Part shown: positions 8,905-17,458 of the stretch, piece after piece | Numbering within the stretch: the stretch's first letter is position 1 | Layout: every line of letters begins with the position of its first letter | Source of the DNA: Magnetovibrio sp. | GTDB lineage: Bacteria > Pseudomonadota > Alphaproteobacteria > Rhodospirillales > Magnetovibrionaceae | Assembly (NCBI GenBank): GCA_028281525.1 | Contig: JANQJR010000035.1 | Coordinates: 1 to 64,000, forward strand | DNA: 64,000 nucleotides | Reading direction: 5' to 3' | The notes under the pieces: model-generated | What the model was told of the DNA's origin: nothing | Seen by the model: the letters and a program-made list of their open reading frames with translations, nothing else | Database searches by the model: none | Position numbers and translations under genes: made by a program

Positions 8905-8909
8905 GAGCC

Positions 8910-9506
8910 TCAGGCCTCCAGCCCGCGGATATATGTGTCGATCAGGTTATCGGCCATCTGTTGGACCGGATCGCGCGACACCACGGCCAGTTTGCCGCTG
9001 CCGGCCAGGGAGAAGATGCCGTGCATGCCGGCCCATAAAACACGCGCGGCCTCACCCCGGTGCGGGTCGTCTGGGTCGGGGAAGAGAGGCGTCATCGCGG
9101 CTTCCACCAGGCCCAGCAGCTTGTCCACTTTTTTCAGATACCAGTCCGGCAATGTCTGACCTTCGGGCAGCAAATAGTCGAACAGCAAAGACCACAGCCG
9201 TTCGTTCGCACCGAGAAAATCCAGATAACGCCCGGACAGGTTTTTCAAGTCGGATGCCACATCGCCAGTCATCTCCATGGCCTCCAGGGAATCGTAAAGC
9301 GCATCCAGCGTGCTGGCATTCAAGTGCACGATCATGTCGTCGAGATTGGCGAACAAATTATAGAGTGTGCCGGGCGAATAGCCGATGGCGTCGGCGACGT
9401 TGCGCGCGGTGAGCGCGCGGTAGCCATCGCGTACGACGATGGCGCGCGCCGCCTGCAAGGCCAATGCATAAAGTTCATCGCGGTTGTGATCGCTGCGCCG
9501 GGCCAT
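8910..9506 (-). CDS. TetR/AcrR-family transcriptional regulator
   Basis: A 198-residue regulator. The N-terminal helix-turn-helix occupies roughly residues 12-58, with TARNVADAIGYSPGTLYNLF as the recognition segment; the rest is a helical ligand domain. The start is supported by GGAGG seven bases upstream. It is transcribed away from the VIT-VWA gene, and the spacer between them holds three copies of a TGAAC-N3-GTTCA box, so it is likely autoregulated and controls the divergent operon. The downstream lipase and aas genes may be co-transcribed with it, which would link surface-protein display with phospholipid turnover. Confidence 0.85.
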   Translation of the reverse strand: MARRSDHNRDELYALALQAARAIVVRDGYRALTARNVADAIGYSPGTLYNLFANLDDMIVHLNASTLDALYDSLEAMEMTGDVASDLKNLSGRYLDFLGANERLWSLLFDYLLPEGQTLPDWYLKKVDKLLGLVEAAMTPLFPDPDDPHRGEAARVLWAGMHGIFSLAGSGKLAVVSRDPVQQMADNLIDTYIRGLEA

Positions 9507-9523
9507 GGCGAAACCTCCAAAAT

Positions 9524-9681
9524 TGAACGTCGTTTATTTTTATATTGAACGATGTTCAGTTTCAAGCTATTTTTATCAAGAATGTTCATGAAGGTCCAAA
9601 GGGTGCCGTGCGGCGGCATGCAAAAAAATCCTAGAAATCCGGTATTTTCTCTTTTTTTGGGCCATTAATGAACAGTGTTCA
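9524..9681. promoter_or_regulatory. Three TetR-type operator boxes TGAAC-N3-GTTCA
   Basis: Perfect 13-base dyads occur at 9546-9558 (TGAACGATGTTCA) and 9669-9681 (TGAACAGTGTTCA). A one-sided degenerate copy is at 9524-9536 (TGAACGTCGTTTA), 22 bases (two helical turns) from the first. The outer two flank the divergent starts of the TetR gene and the VIT-VWA gene, the placement expected for autoregulation plus control of the surface operon. Confidence 0.7.
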
Positions 9682-9707
9682 ATTAACTCCAGCTACAGGA
9701 GGTTATT

Positions 9708-11834
9708 ATGACGAAACGCATCTCACACGTTCTGACCAAATCCCTGGTCTGGGGAATCATCGCCATCTCATGGCTATGTTTTTTCCTGGCCTTGAACACC
9801 AACGCCGAGGCTGCGGGGTTGCTGACGCCCAAGGGTGGCAACCAACCAGCCTTGGCGATCCAGGACCATGACGTCGATGTGGTGGTGCAGGATGGCTACG
9901 CCGTGACCACCATCGAACAAACCTTCCACAATCCACACCTTCAGGACTTAGAAGCCGTCTATGCCTTTCCGGTTCCCGACAAGGCCGCGGTTTCCGAATT
10001 CACCTATTGGGTCGATGGTCGTCCCGTCGTCGGCGAAGTGGTGGAGAAAAAAGAAGCGCGGCGCATCTACGAAGAAGAGAAGGCCGCGGGCCGCGAAACC
10101 GCCGTGGCCGAGCAGAACGGCTACAAGACCTTCACGATGAACGTCTATCCCGTGCGTGCGGGCCAAGACGTCAAGGTGCGTATGAGCTACATCCAACCGG
10201 CCAAGATCGATACCGGCATCGGACGCTACGTTTACCCGCTTGAAGACGGTGGCGTCGATCAGGAACAACTGTCGTTCTGGACTGCCCAGGAAGAGGTCAA
10301 GGGGCGCTTCAGCTTCGATCTGACCCTGCGCTCCAGCGCTCCGGCCGAAGCCGTGCGTTTACCGTCCCACCCTCATGCGGTGATCACGCAAACGCCGTCC
10401 GGCGACTGGCGGGTGCAGATGGACAACGGTGCGGGCTTCGCGTCTTCCGCTTCCGAAGATGATGAAACGCCGGGCGCCGCGGGCCAAGGCGCACAAACAG
10501 CCTTCGCCGCGCCTGCGATGAAGCTGGATACGGACATCGTGGTTTATTGGCGCTTGAAGGCCGGGTTGCCGGGCAGCGTCGACGTCACGCCGTATAAGGA
10601 AGCAGGCTCCAAAACCGGCACCTTCATGATGACCGTGACACCCGGCGACGATCTTAAACCGATCACGGAAGGCCGGGACTGGGTCTTCATTCTGGACAAA
10701 TCCGGGTCCATGGGGGGTAAATGGGCGGCGCTGACGGATGGCATCGAAAAAGGTTTGCAGAATTTAGGCGCTAACGACCGCTTTCGCATCGTCCTGTTCG
10801 ACGATCACGCTTCCGACCTGACCCGGGGATACCGGGCCGTCCACCAGGCGGAAATCGACAAGGCCATCGACACCCTGTCGCACATCCAGCCGGACAATTC
10901 GACCAACCTCTACGCCGGCCTGGAATTGGGTTTCAAACATGTCGACCAAGATCGCACCAGCGGCATCATCCTGGTCACCGACGGCGTGGCCAACACCGGC
11001 GAAACCCGCAAGCGGGCCTTCCTGGACCTGGTCGACAAAGCCGACGTGCGCCTGTTCACCATGATCATGGGCAACAGCGCGAACAGGCCGTTGTTAAACA
11101 ACATCGCCAAGGCCTCGAACGGGACGGCGATCGCCGTTTCCAACAGCGACGATCTGATCGGCAAGGTGATGGAGGCGACCAGCAAGCTCAAGCACGAAGC
11201 CATGCACGATGTGCACATCACCATCGACGGGGTGAAGACCTTGGAAGTCTGGCCGCAGGACCTGGGCAGCCTTTACCGGGGGCAGCAAATGGTGTTGTTC
11301 GGCCACTACCGTGGCAGCGGTGAAGCGGATGTGCGCGTCACCGGCAAGGTCTCGGGTCGGCCCATCGCGTACCGCACCCAGGTCAAGTTTCCGGATCAAG
11401 CGGTTCTCAATCTGGAAATCGAACGCCTGTGGGCCTACGCCGCGATCGAAGACGTGATGTGGGAGATCGACACCTACGGCGAAAACGCGGACCGCAAGCA
11501 AGCGGCCACCGACTTGGCCGTCGAATACGGCTTGGTGACGCCCTACACCTCGATGATTGTGGTGCGCGAAGAGGTCTTCGCCCAGCACGGCATCGACCGC
11601 CACAACAAAGCGCGCGTTGAAGCGGAGCAACAGGCCCGCCAACAGCGCGCCGGGGTATCCCCCTCTGCGTCCACTCACGTGTTGAGCGGTTCGGGGTTTG
11701 CCTCACAACCGCAGGGAAGCTTATCCGGCGGCAGCGGCGCGGGGGCGCTGGACGTTTGGGCCCTGCTTCCGGTGTTGGCCTTGGGCGGACTGCTCTTCGC
11801 CATGCGCCGCAAAGCCAGTGCGGGGGCGGCATGA
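9708..11834 (+). CDS. VIT and VWA domain surface protein with C-terminal rhombosortase-type sorting signal
   Basis: A 708-residue protein with a Sec signal segment (residues about 10-36). The VIT domain (about 40-170) contains TTIEQTFHNP and YAFPVPDKA. The VWA domain (about 325-500) has an intact MIDAS: DKSGS, a Thr in TNLYAG and Asp in TDGVANTG. It resembles the family annotated as marine proteobacterial sortase target protein, but no LPxTG-like motif is seen. Instead the tail is Gly/Ser-rich (SGGSGAGA), then a single hydrophobic helix and an RRK cluster, matching GlyGly-CTERM logic. A strong AGGAGG precedes the ATG by five bases. The rhombosortase follows with a four-base overlap. Confidence 0.88.
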   Translation: MTKRISHVLTKSLVWGIIAISWLCFFLALNTNAEAAGLLTPKGGNQPALAIQDHDVDVVVQDGYAVTTIEQTFHNPHLQDLEAVYAFPVPDKAAVSEFTYWVDGRPVVGEVVEKKEARRIYEEEKAAGRETAVAEQNGYKTFTMNVYPVRAGQDVKVRMSYIQPAKIDTGIGRYVYPLEDGGVDQEQLSFWTAQEEVKGRFSFDLTLRSSAPAEAVRLPSHPHAVITQTPSGDWRVQMDNGAGFASSASEDDETPGAAGQGAQTAFAAPAMKLDTDIVVYWRLKAGLPGSVDVTPYKEAGSKTGTFMMTVTPGDDLKPITEGRDWVFILDKSGSMGGKWAALTDGIEKGLQNLGANDRFRIVLFDDHASDLTRGYRAVHQAEIDKAIDTLSHIQPDNSTNLYAGLELGFKHVDQDRTSGIILVTDGVANTGETRKRAFLDLVDKADVRLFTMIMGNSANRPLLNNIAKASNGTAIAVSNSDDLIGKVMEATSKLKHEAMHDVHITIDGVKTLEVWPQDLGSLYRGQQMVLFGHYRGSGEADVRVTGKVSGRPIAYRTQVKFPDQAVLNLEIERLWAYAAIEDVMWEIDTYGENADRKQAATDLAVEYGLVTPYTSMIVVREEVFAQHGIDRHNKARVEAEQQARQQRAGVSPSASTHVLSGSGFASQPQGSLSGGSGAGALDVWALLPVLALGGLLFAMRRKASAGAA

Positions 11835-12562
11835 CCTGCGCACCGACATATCGTTGGGAAAACCACGGCGCCCTTCGGGTGCCGTGGTTCACCCTTTCGT
11901 TCGCGCTGGGTTTGGCTGCGGTCCATGTCCTGTTTGGTGGTGCGGCGGAAGGTTTGATCTATGTGCGCACAGCTATCGCGGGCGGCGAGGTTTGGCGCTT
12001 GTTGACGGCGCACCTGACGCACATCGACGCCGCGCATTTGTTTTGGAATGTCGGTGCGTTCGCGCTCATGGGCTGGATGTTGGAAACGCAATTCAAACTG
12101 CCCGCCCTGCGTCACGCGGGATTGCTGCTGACCGCTGCCGCGGGCGTCAACACATGGCTGTGGTTCGGCGAGTTGCATCTTGAGCGTTACGCCGGGTTGT
12201 CGGCCATCCTGAACGCGCAGTTTATCGTTTTGGTGGCGATGACGTGGCGCGAAACCCGCCACCCCATTGCCGTTCTGGCCGGTTTGGGCGGGATCGGCAA
12301 GGTGTGCGCGGAAATCGCTCTGGGTGCATCCTTATTGACCGCGCCGTCCTGGCCACCCTTGCCCGAAGCCCACGCCACAGGCCTCTTGATGGGGGGCGTG
12401 TGGGTGGTCAGCGCCGGGTGGAAATTTGACGCGCAACCCTTGAATGCTAGTATCCATATGACACGGGAGAAGACATGCGATCACTCATCGATTTCATCGC
12501 GGGCGCGTGGAAACACCAACCCGAAGATATCGGCCAAATCGGCGCGCAGGCTTCGGATTTGA
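11831..12562 (+). CDS. rrtA: Rhombosortase (rhomboid-family intramembrane serine protease)
   Basis: About 243 residues with six hydrophobic segments. Rhomboid landmarks are in order: HLFWN (His and Asn of the oxyanion site), GLSAI with the catalytic Ser, and a late EAHATGLLMG with the catalytic His. The small size and lack of extra domains fit rhombosortases, which cleave GlyGly-CTERM proteins. The only visible substrate is the VIT-VWA protein directly upstream, whose stop overlaps this ATG. The frame continues about 45 residues beyond the last helix (after SAGWKF), and the last 88 bases overlap the amidohydrolase gene. That hydrophilic tail is atypical and may reflect loss of an original stop codon. 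Confidence 0.82.
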   Translation: MTCAPTYRWENHGALRVPWFTLSFALGLAAVHVLFGGAAEGLIYVRTAIAGGEVWRLLTAHLTHIDAAHLFWNVGAFALMGWMLETQFKLPALRHAGLLLTAAAGVNTWLWFGELHLERYAGLSAILNAQFIVLVAMTWRETRHPIAVLAGLGGIGKVCAEIALGASLLTAPSWPPLPEAHATGLLMGGVWVVSAGWKFDAQPLNASIHMTREKTCDHSSISSRARGNTNPKISAKSARRLRI

Positions 12563-13650
12563 TCGCAGAGGCCTTCGCCGATATCGCGTCGGGTGCGTTT
12601 CGCGATTACCATGCGCACTTGGTGGGTCTGGGCACGGGCGGCACCGGGGCGGCGGTCAATCCCGAATTGCTGTCGTGGCGCCATCCGATACAGCGCATCA
12701 AGTGCCTGGTCTACCTCAGCGGTTCGGGGGTTGCGGACGAAAGCCAAGCCGATCAGCAATACGTCGAACGCTTGCTGAAATTGATCCGCAACAGCCCCAA
12801 TCCCGGTCCCATGGGACTGCTGGCGTTCGATTGGCATTACAATCCGGACGGCACCATCAACGTAGCAAAGTCCGAGTTCTATACCCCCAACGATTGGACT
12901 CTCGGCCTGGGCCAAGCATATCCGGACGCGTTTTTTCCGATCGTTTCGGTGCACCCCTACCGTGAAGATGCGCTGGAAGAGGTCGACCGCTGCGCTGCGG
13001 CGGGGGCGAAGATCATGAAATGGCTGCCCAACGGCCAGGGCATGAAGGCCGATGAGGCACGCCTGGACAGCTACTACCAGCGGCTCAAGGATCATGGCAT
13101 GGCGCTGCTCACCCATGTGGGGGAGGAACTGGCGGTCGAGGCTGGTGAGGATCAGGCGCTCGGCAATCCGCTGCTGTTTCGCAAGCCGCTGGACATGGGC
13201 GTCAAGGTGATCATGGCCCATATCGCCAGCCTCGGCACCAACGCCGACATCGAAGGCGATGGGGGTCAAGTCGAGAATGTGGACCTGATGTTACGCCTGT
13301 TCGATGATCCGGCTTATGAAGATTTGCTGTTCGCCGATATTTCCGCGACCCTGCAATCCAACCGGCTGCCGGGGCCGATGCTGAAAATTCTGGAGCGCCC
13401 GGACCTCCACCACCGCCTGATCAACGGCACGGACTATCCTCTACCGGCGATCAACGTGGTGGTCAGCACCCGCGCCCTGGTCCGCCATGAACTGATCGAA
13501 GCGGCGGAGCGCAAAGCGCTGGTGGAGATTTACCACTACAACCCGTTGCTGTTCGATTACGTCGTCAAACGGCGCATTCGTCACCCGAAAACCGGGCAAC
13601 GTTTCCCGCCCTCGATGTTTGTCGAGAACCCGCACCTGCCGGTGCGTTGA
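12475..13650 (+). CDS. Amidohydrolase-superfamily metal-dependent hydrolase
   Basis: A 391-residue TIM-barrel hydrolase. Metal ligands appear in order: DYHAHL (H-x-H, near residue 44), LLTHVGEE, IMAHIASLG and NGTDYPLP (Asp near residue 320), the pattern of amidohydrolase_2-type enzymes. The substrate cannot be assigned. The ATG is preceded by GGGAGAAG at good spacing, so the start is credible although it lies inside the 3' end of the rhombosortase frame. Whether it belongs functionally to the surface-protein operon is unclear. Confidence 0.75.
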   Translation: MRSLIDFIAGAWKHQPEDIGQIGAQASDLIAEAFADIASGAFRDYHAHLVGLGTGGTGAAVNPELLSWRHPIQRIKCLVYLSGSGVADESQADQQYVERLLKLIRNSPNPGPMGLLAFDWHYNPDGTINVAKSEFYTPNDWTLGLGQAYPDAFFPIVSVHPYREDALEEVDRCAAAGAKIMKWLPNGQGMKADEARLDSYYQRLKDHGMALLTHVGEELAVEAGEDQALGNPLLFRKPLDMGVKVIMAHIASLGTNADIEGDGGQVENVDLMLRLFDDPAYEDLLFADISATLQSNRLPGPMLKILERPDLHHRLINGTDYPLPAINVVVSTRALVRHELIEAAERKALVEIYHYNPLLFDYVVKRRIRHPKTGQRFPPSMFVENPHLPVR

Positions 13651-13750
13651 TGCGGTCCCAAAACCATTCTCGCCCTTCGAGGCGATTCGAAATTCGCCAT
13701 ACGTTCTGAATTGACCTGTATCAATCCGCCGCGTTGGTGTATCGGAGATA

Positions 13751-14497
13751 ATGGAGCCGCTGGTTCCCACCCAATATGATTCGGTACCACACATGCAGAA
13801 CGCATCCATGCCCGCCCGAAACGGACATCACCGCCAAAACATCCAAGATATGTTCGATCTGGTTGCACCGCGCTACGACCTGATGAACGATCTGATGAGC
13901 ATGGGCACGCACCGTTTATGGAAGCGCCGCTTCGTGCGCATGGCCGGAACCGGGGCGGGTGAGGCCATCGACCTGGCGGGCGGCACCGGAGACATCGCCC
14001 GGCTTTTGATCCGCCAGGGATGGCAGGTCACGGTTTGTGATCCCAGTGAAGCGATGATGCGGGCCGGCCAGCGGCGGGGTGTGTCCGCTTCGGCTTGGGT
14101 TTCCGGCACGGGCGAGCAATTGCCGTTTGAGGATGCAAGCGTGGATTTGGTCACTGTCAGCTTTGGACTGCGCAACATGACCGACCCGCAAGCCGCGCTG
14201 AAGGAGATGTTGCGCGTTCTCAAGCCCGGCGGGCGCATGTTGTGCTTGGAATTCAGCACGTCTTCTTTTTGGCTTAGACCGTTCTATGATTGGTATTCGC
14301 TCCACATCATTCCCCGCTTGGGTGCGGCTGTGGCGGGACGGCGCGAAGCTTATCAGTATCTGGTGGATTCCATCCGCGCATTCCCCGACCAGGAAACGTT
14401 GAAATCCGAAATCGAGGATGCGGGCTTTCAAAACGTGCGCTATCAGAACCTCTCCTTCGGGATTGCCGCCATCCATCAGGGAACCAAAGCCCCATGA
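13751..14497 (+). CDS. ubiE: Demethylmenaquinone/2-polyprenylbenzoquinol methyltransferase
   Basis: A 248-residue class I methyltransferase. It has MFDLVAPRYDLMNDLMS, the UbiE/COQ5 signature, followed by motif I AIDLAGGTGDIARLL and then RNMTDPQAALKEMLRVLKPGG and FGIAAIHQG near the end. It C-methylates the quinone ring in ubiquinone and menaquinone biosynthesis in the cytoplasm or at the membrane surface. GGAGATA precedes the chosen ATG; an internal ATG at 13793 is possible. The four-base overlap with menA suggests a menaquinone function here. Confidence 0.9.
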   Translation: MEPLVPTQYDSVPHMQNASMPARNGHHRQNIQDMFDLVAPRYDLMNDLMSMGTHRLWKRRFVRMAGTGAGEAIDLAGGTGDIARLLIRQGWQVTVCDPSEAMMRAGQRRGVSASAWVSGTGEQLPFEDASVDLVTVSFGLRNMTDPQAALKEMLRVLKPGGRMLCLEFSTSSFWLRPFYDWYSLHIIPRLGAAVAGRREAYQYLVDSIRAFPDQETLKSEIEDAGFQNVRYQNLSFGIAAIHQGTKAP

Positions 14498-15408
14498 ACG
14501 AAGCCCTCGCCCAACCCCGTGGACTGAGGCTTTGGTGGATGGCCATCCGCCCGAAAACGCTCGGTCTCGCCATCAGTCCGGTGATCCTCGGCGCGGCCAT
14601 CGCCTGGAGCGGGCACAGTGCAATGGCCCGCTTGGAAGTGCCCCTGATCATCGTGCTGTGCGCCATCGCCATCCAGGCGGGCACCAACCTGTTCAACGAC
14701 GCCCAAGACCATTTGAACGGCACGGACGACCCGGCGCGTTTGGGGCCGCCGCGCATCACCGCCTTGGGTTGGGCGTTGCCGCATCAGGTCTCCGCCGCGG
14801 GACTGACGGCGTTTCTCATCGCGCTTCTGGGCGGGCTGTATCTGATCCAAACCGGCGGTTGGCCCATTTTCTTCGGCGGTCTGGCGGCGCTCGGCGCCGG
14901 GTATCTCTATTCGCAGGGCCCGTATCCCGTATCCCGATCCCCCTTCGGCGAAATTGTGGTGATCGCCTTTTTCGGTCTGTTCGCGGTGGGCGGTACCGTC
15001 TACCTGATGACCGGCCATGTCCCGCACGGTGCATATCTTTGGGGCTTGGTACTGGGCCTGCCCGCAGGCGGCGTGCTGACGCTCAACAACATCCGCGACG
15101 CCGATGGCGACCGCCGCGCCGGGCGACGGACTTTGGCGATCGTGCTCGGCGACGGGCCTGCACGTGGCGTTTACGCGGGATTGATATTGATCCCATTTGC
15201 CTTGATCGGGTTGGCGGTGGGCGGCGGTTTGATTCCGCCCGGGGCGCTGGCGGGGTTCGCAGCGCTGCCTTTGGCGATCAAAACCGTCCGCGCGCTCGGC
15301 GCAACGCCAACGGGTCCGGCGTTGAATCTTTTGTTGGCCAAAACGGTGCAATTTCAAGCCTTGCTGGCGATCTCAGCCGCTTTGGGGCTGGTGATACCGG
15401 GTTTATGA
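14494..15408 (+). CDS. menA: 1,4-dihydroxy-2-naphthoate polyprenyltransferase
   Basis: A 304-residue UbiA-superfamily integral membrane prenyltransferase. The first Asp-rich motif is NLFNDAQDH (NxxxDxxxD) near residue 69 and the second is NNIRDADGD near residue 195; about eight to nine helices are apparent. It attaches the polyprenyl chain to DHNA, giving demethylmenaquinone, which UbiE then methylates. Start at the ATGA overlap with ubiE. Menaquinone is less usual than ubiquinone in alphaproteobacteria, so this pair implies low-potential respiration alongside N2O reduction. No other men genes are in the window. Confidence 0.88.
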   Translation: MNEALAQPRGLRLWWMAIRPKTLGLAISPVILGAAIAWSGHSAMARLEVPLIIVLCAIAIQAGTNLFNDAQDHLNGTDDPARLGPPRITALGWALPHQVSAAGLTAFLIALLGGLYLIQTGGWPIFFGGLAALGAGYLYSQGPYPVSRSPFGEIVVIAFFGLFAVGGTVYLMTGHVPHGAYLWGLVLGLPAGGVLTLNNIRDADGDRRAGRRTLAIVLGDGPARGVYAGLILIPFALIGLAVGGGLIPPGALAGFAALPLAIKTVRALGATPTGPALNLLLAKTVQFQALLAISAALGLVIPGL

Positions 15409-15458
15409 ACCCTATCATGGATTAAAACGACAGATGACGAAATGAGGTTGATGCGCCG

Positions 15459-16316
15459 ATGAACATTCTGTTGCCCTTAGGCTTGGCGTTTATCATGTTT
15501 GCCATCGGACTGGGACTGACGATGGCGGATTTCACCCGCGTGTTCCGCTATCCCCGCGCCGTGCTGGTCGGCTTGCTCAACCAGATCGTGCTGTTGCCGA
15601 TGATCGGCTTCGCGGTTCTGGTGGGCTATCACGGCCGCCCCGAATTCGCGCTCGGCCTCATGATCCTCGCGGCGTCGCCTGGGGGCATCACGTCGAACCT
15701 GCTGACCGCCTTGGCGGGGGGCAACGCGGCGTTGTCCATCTCCATGACCGCGATCACCAGCTTGCTCAGCGTCGTGACCGTGCCGTTGATCCTTGCCGTC
15801 AGTCAGACTGTGTTTCTCGGCAGCGGCCAGGACGTCCACATGCCCATCGGGCGCATCATGGGATCGGTGTTGATGGTGACGGCGTTGCCTATCGCCGCCG
15901 GCATGGCGCTCTATGCGCGCCGGCCCCAATTGGCCGATATCCTCCGGCCTTGGGCGCGTCACGGTGCAACCGGCGTGTTCGCGTTGATCGTCATCACCGC
16001 CTTCATTGACCAGATGGACAACATCGTGCAGCATTTCGCCGATATCGGCCCGCGCTTGGTGGCGCTTAACGTCGCGACCATGGCGTTGGGCGTCTTTTCG
16101 GCCGTTGCTTTGGGATTGGAGCGGGCGGAGCGCATCGCCATTGCCATGGAGTGCGGCTTGCAAAATGCCGCCTTGGCGATTTTCGTCGCGATCAGCGTAC
16201 TCGGCAATCCGGTGCTGGTGGTGCCCGCGATCACCTATGCCCTGGTCATGAACGTCACGGCGGCGGGTTATGTCGCGTGGGCGCGCAGGCCAGGATTGCG
16301 TTTGGCGGCCAAGTGA
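15459..16316 (+). CDS. BASS-family (bile acid:Na+ symporter-like) transporter
   Basis: A 285-residue membrane protein with nine to ten hydrophobic segments. The family motif LAASPGGITSNLLTALAGGN near residue 70 corresponds to the conserved crossing-helix region of BASS carriers, and ECGLQNAALAIF near residue 230 is the second crossing region. Substrates in the family are organic anions carried with sodium; this one is not predictable. It lies 50 bases after menA and its stop overlaps the COQ10-like ATG, so it is in the quinone operon by position. Confidence 0.85.
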   Translation: MNILLPLGLAFIMFAIGLGLTMADFTRVFRYPRAVLVGLLNQIVLLPMIGFAVLVGYHGRPEFALGLMILAASPGGITSNLLTALAGGNAALSISMTAITSLLSVVTVPLILAVSQTVFLGSGQDVHMPIGRIMGSVLMVTALPIAAGMALYARRPQLADILRPWARHGATGVFALIVITAFIDQMDNIVQHFADIGPRLVALNVATMALGVFSAVALGLERAERIAIAMECGLQNAALAIFVAISVLGNPVLVVPAITYALVMNVTAAGYVAWARRPGLRLAAK

Positions 16317-16771
16317 TGACGTCCATCATTGTCCGTCGTACCGTGCCTTATCGCCCGGAGCAATTGTTCGATGTCGCCGCCGACATCGAAGATTATCCCA
16401 ACTTCCTGCAAAATTGCGCCGCGACGCGCGTGGTCCGGCAGAGCGGTGACACGTGGGTGGTGGACAACGTTTTTCGTTGGGGGCCGGTGCCGCTGCGATT
16501 CCGCACCCAGGCGTTCTTGAGCCGCCCCCACGCGATTCACATCGAAACGCTCAAGACGGAACCGGTGAAGCTCAATCTGAGTTGGGCCTTCACGCCACAA
16601 GACGAGGGAACAGAAGTTGCTCTCAGCATGGCCCTGGAGCTGGATATGCCGCTGATCGGCGGTTTGATGTCCGACTTTCTGAACCGCGAGGCCGAAGCTA
16701 CCCAGCAGGCGTTTCTTGAGGAAGTGTCCAGGCGTTACGGCCCGCCTCAATCATCCAAAATCGAAAAATAG
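16316..16771 (+). CDS. COQ10/RatA-like START-domain protein
   Basis: A 151-residue START/polyketide-cyclase fold protein. Family signs are VPYRPEQLFDVAADIEDYPNF at the N-terminus and a C-terminal amphipathic helix with FLNREAEATQQAFLEEV. COQ10-type proteins bind ubiquinone in a hydrophobic tunnel and assist its delivery to respiratory complexes. A short upstream extension is unlikely because the ATG overlaps the transporter stop by one base. The position after ubiE and menA supports a quinone-binding role over the alternative RatA toxin annotation. The last 25 bases overlap a convergent cytochrome gene. Confidence 0.8.
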   Translation: MTSIIVRRTVPYRPEQLFDVAADIEDYPNFLQNCAATRVVRQSGDTWVVDNVFRWGPVPLRFRTQAFLSRPHAIHIETLKTEPVKLNLSWAFTPQDEGTEVALSMALELDMPLIGGLMSDFLNREAEATQQAFLEEVSRRYGPPQSSKIEK

Positions 16772-17448
16772 GCCAGCAGGTTCTGCACATCGTCGGCGGA
16801 AAGCGGTTCGATCAGTTTGCCGGGCCGGGGGTGCAAGCGCTCATCGCCCAGCATGTCGGTGAACTGTTTTTTCAAATACTTGGTATGCTGCCCGGCCAAG
16901 GGCGGGTCGTGCGGCAAGCGCCCTTCACCGTTTGCCCCATGACAGCGCGCGCAGGCTTCATCGTAGAGCGCCTTTCCAGCTTCCACATCGCCGGGCGCGC
17001 GGGGAATTTGCAGCACCTTTTTGGCCGCCAGCAGCCGCACGTAACCGTCCACATGTTCGCCCATGTCCGCCAAGCGCGTTTGCAATTCCATTTCGGTGAT
17101 GTAGGCCGAGACGTCGAGGATGTCCTGATCGGTCAATTCCCGCTCCACGGTAAAGGGGAACATGGGAATGTTGATGCGTTCGCGCGCCTTGAACGCCCGC
17201 AGTTGGCTTTTGAGGTATTCGTACGGCATTCCCGCCAGACGGGGATAATCCCCGCCGCCGCCGCCCTGGCCTTCGGGGCCGTGACACGGTGCGCAGACGA
17301 CGTAGATGTCCTTGCCGTCCTCGATATAGGCCTCATCCTCAATGTATGCTTGATTTTCGGCGGTTGCGTCCAGCGGCCAAGTCAGCGCCAGCAGCACGGC
17401 AAGCGCCCATCCTCTCACCATTCTGGTCCTCATTGCCCGTGCCTTCAT
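16747..17448 (-). CDS. Dihaem cytochrome c (nos cluster)
   Basis: A 233-residue exported cytochrome with two haem sites, CAPCH near residue 55 and CARCH near residue 165, each in a c4-type domain (GPEGQGGGG and GANGEGR follow). The N-terminus is a signal peptide (WALAVLLALTWPLDATA). I prefer the ATG at 17448, because GAGGGG lies six bases before it and abuts the alternative ATG at 17454. It is the last gene of the nos cluster, directly after nosY, and is related to the two dihaem cytochromes next to nosZ, so it probably carries electrons toward NosZ or to a NosG/NosH module. Confidence 0.85.
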   Translation of the reverse strand: MKARAMRTRMVRGWALAVLLALTWPLDATAENQAYIEDEAYIEDGKDIYVVCAPCHGPEGQGGGGGDYPRLAGMPYEYLKSQLRAFKARERINIPMFPFTVERELTDQDILDVSAYITEMELQTRLADMGEHVDGYVRLLAAKKVLQIPRAPGDVEAGKALYDEACARCHGANGEGRLPHDPPLAGQHTKYLKKQFTDMLGDERLHPRPGKLIEPLSADDVQNLLAYFSILDD

Positions 17449-17458
17449 TGTCATCCCC

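Noticed and set aside
11690..11834. LPxTG-type sortase signal on the VIT-VWA protein
   Set aside because: LLPVLALGG lies inside the hydrophobic helix and has no Thr-Gly; no sortase gene is nearby, while a rhombosortase is.
16316..16771. RatA toxin
   Set aside because: COQ10 and RatA share the START fold, but there is no partner RatB gene and the neighbours are quinone genes, so the quinone-binding reading is preferred.
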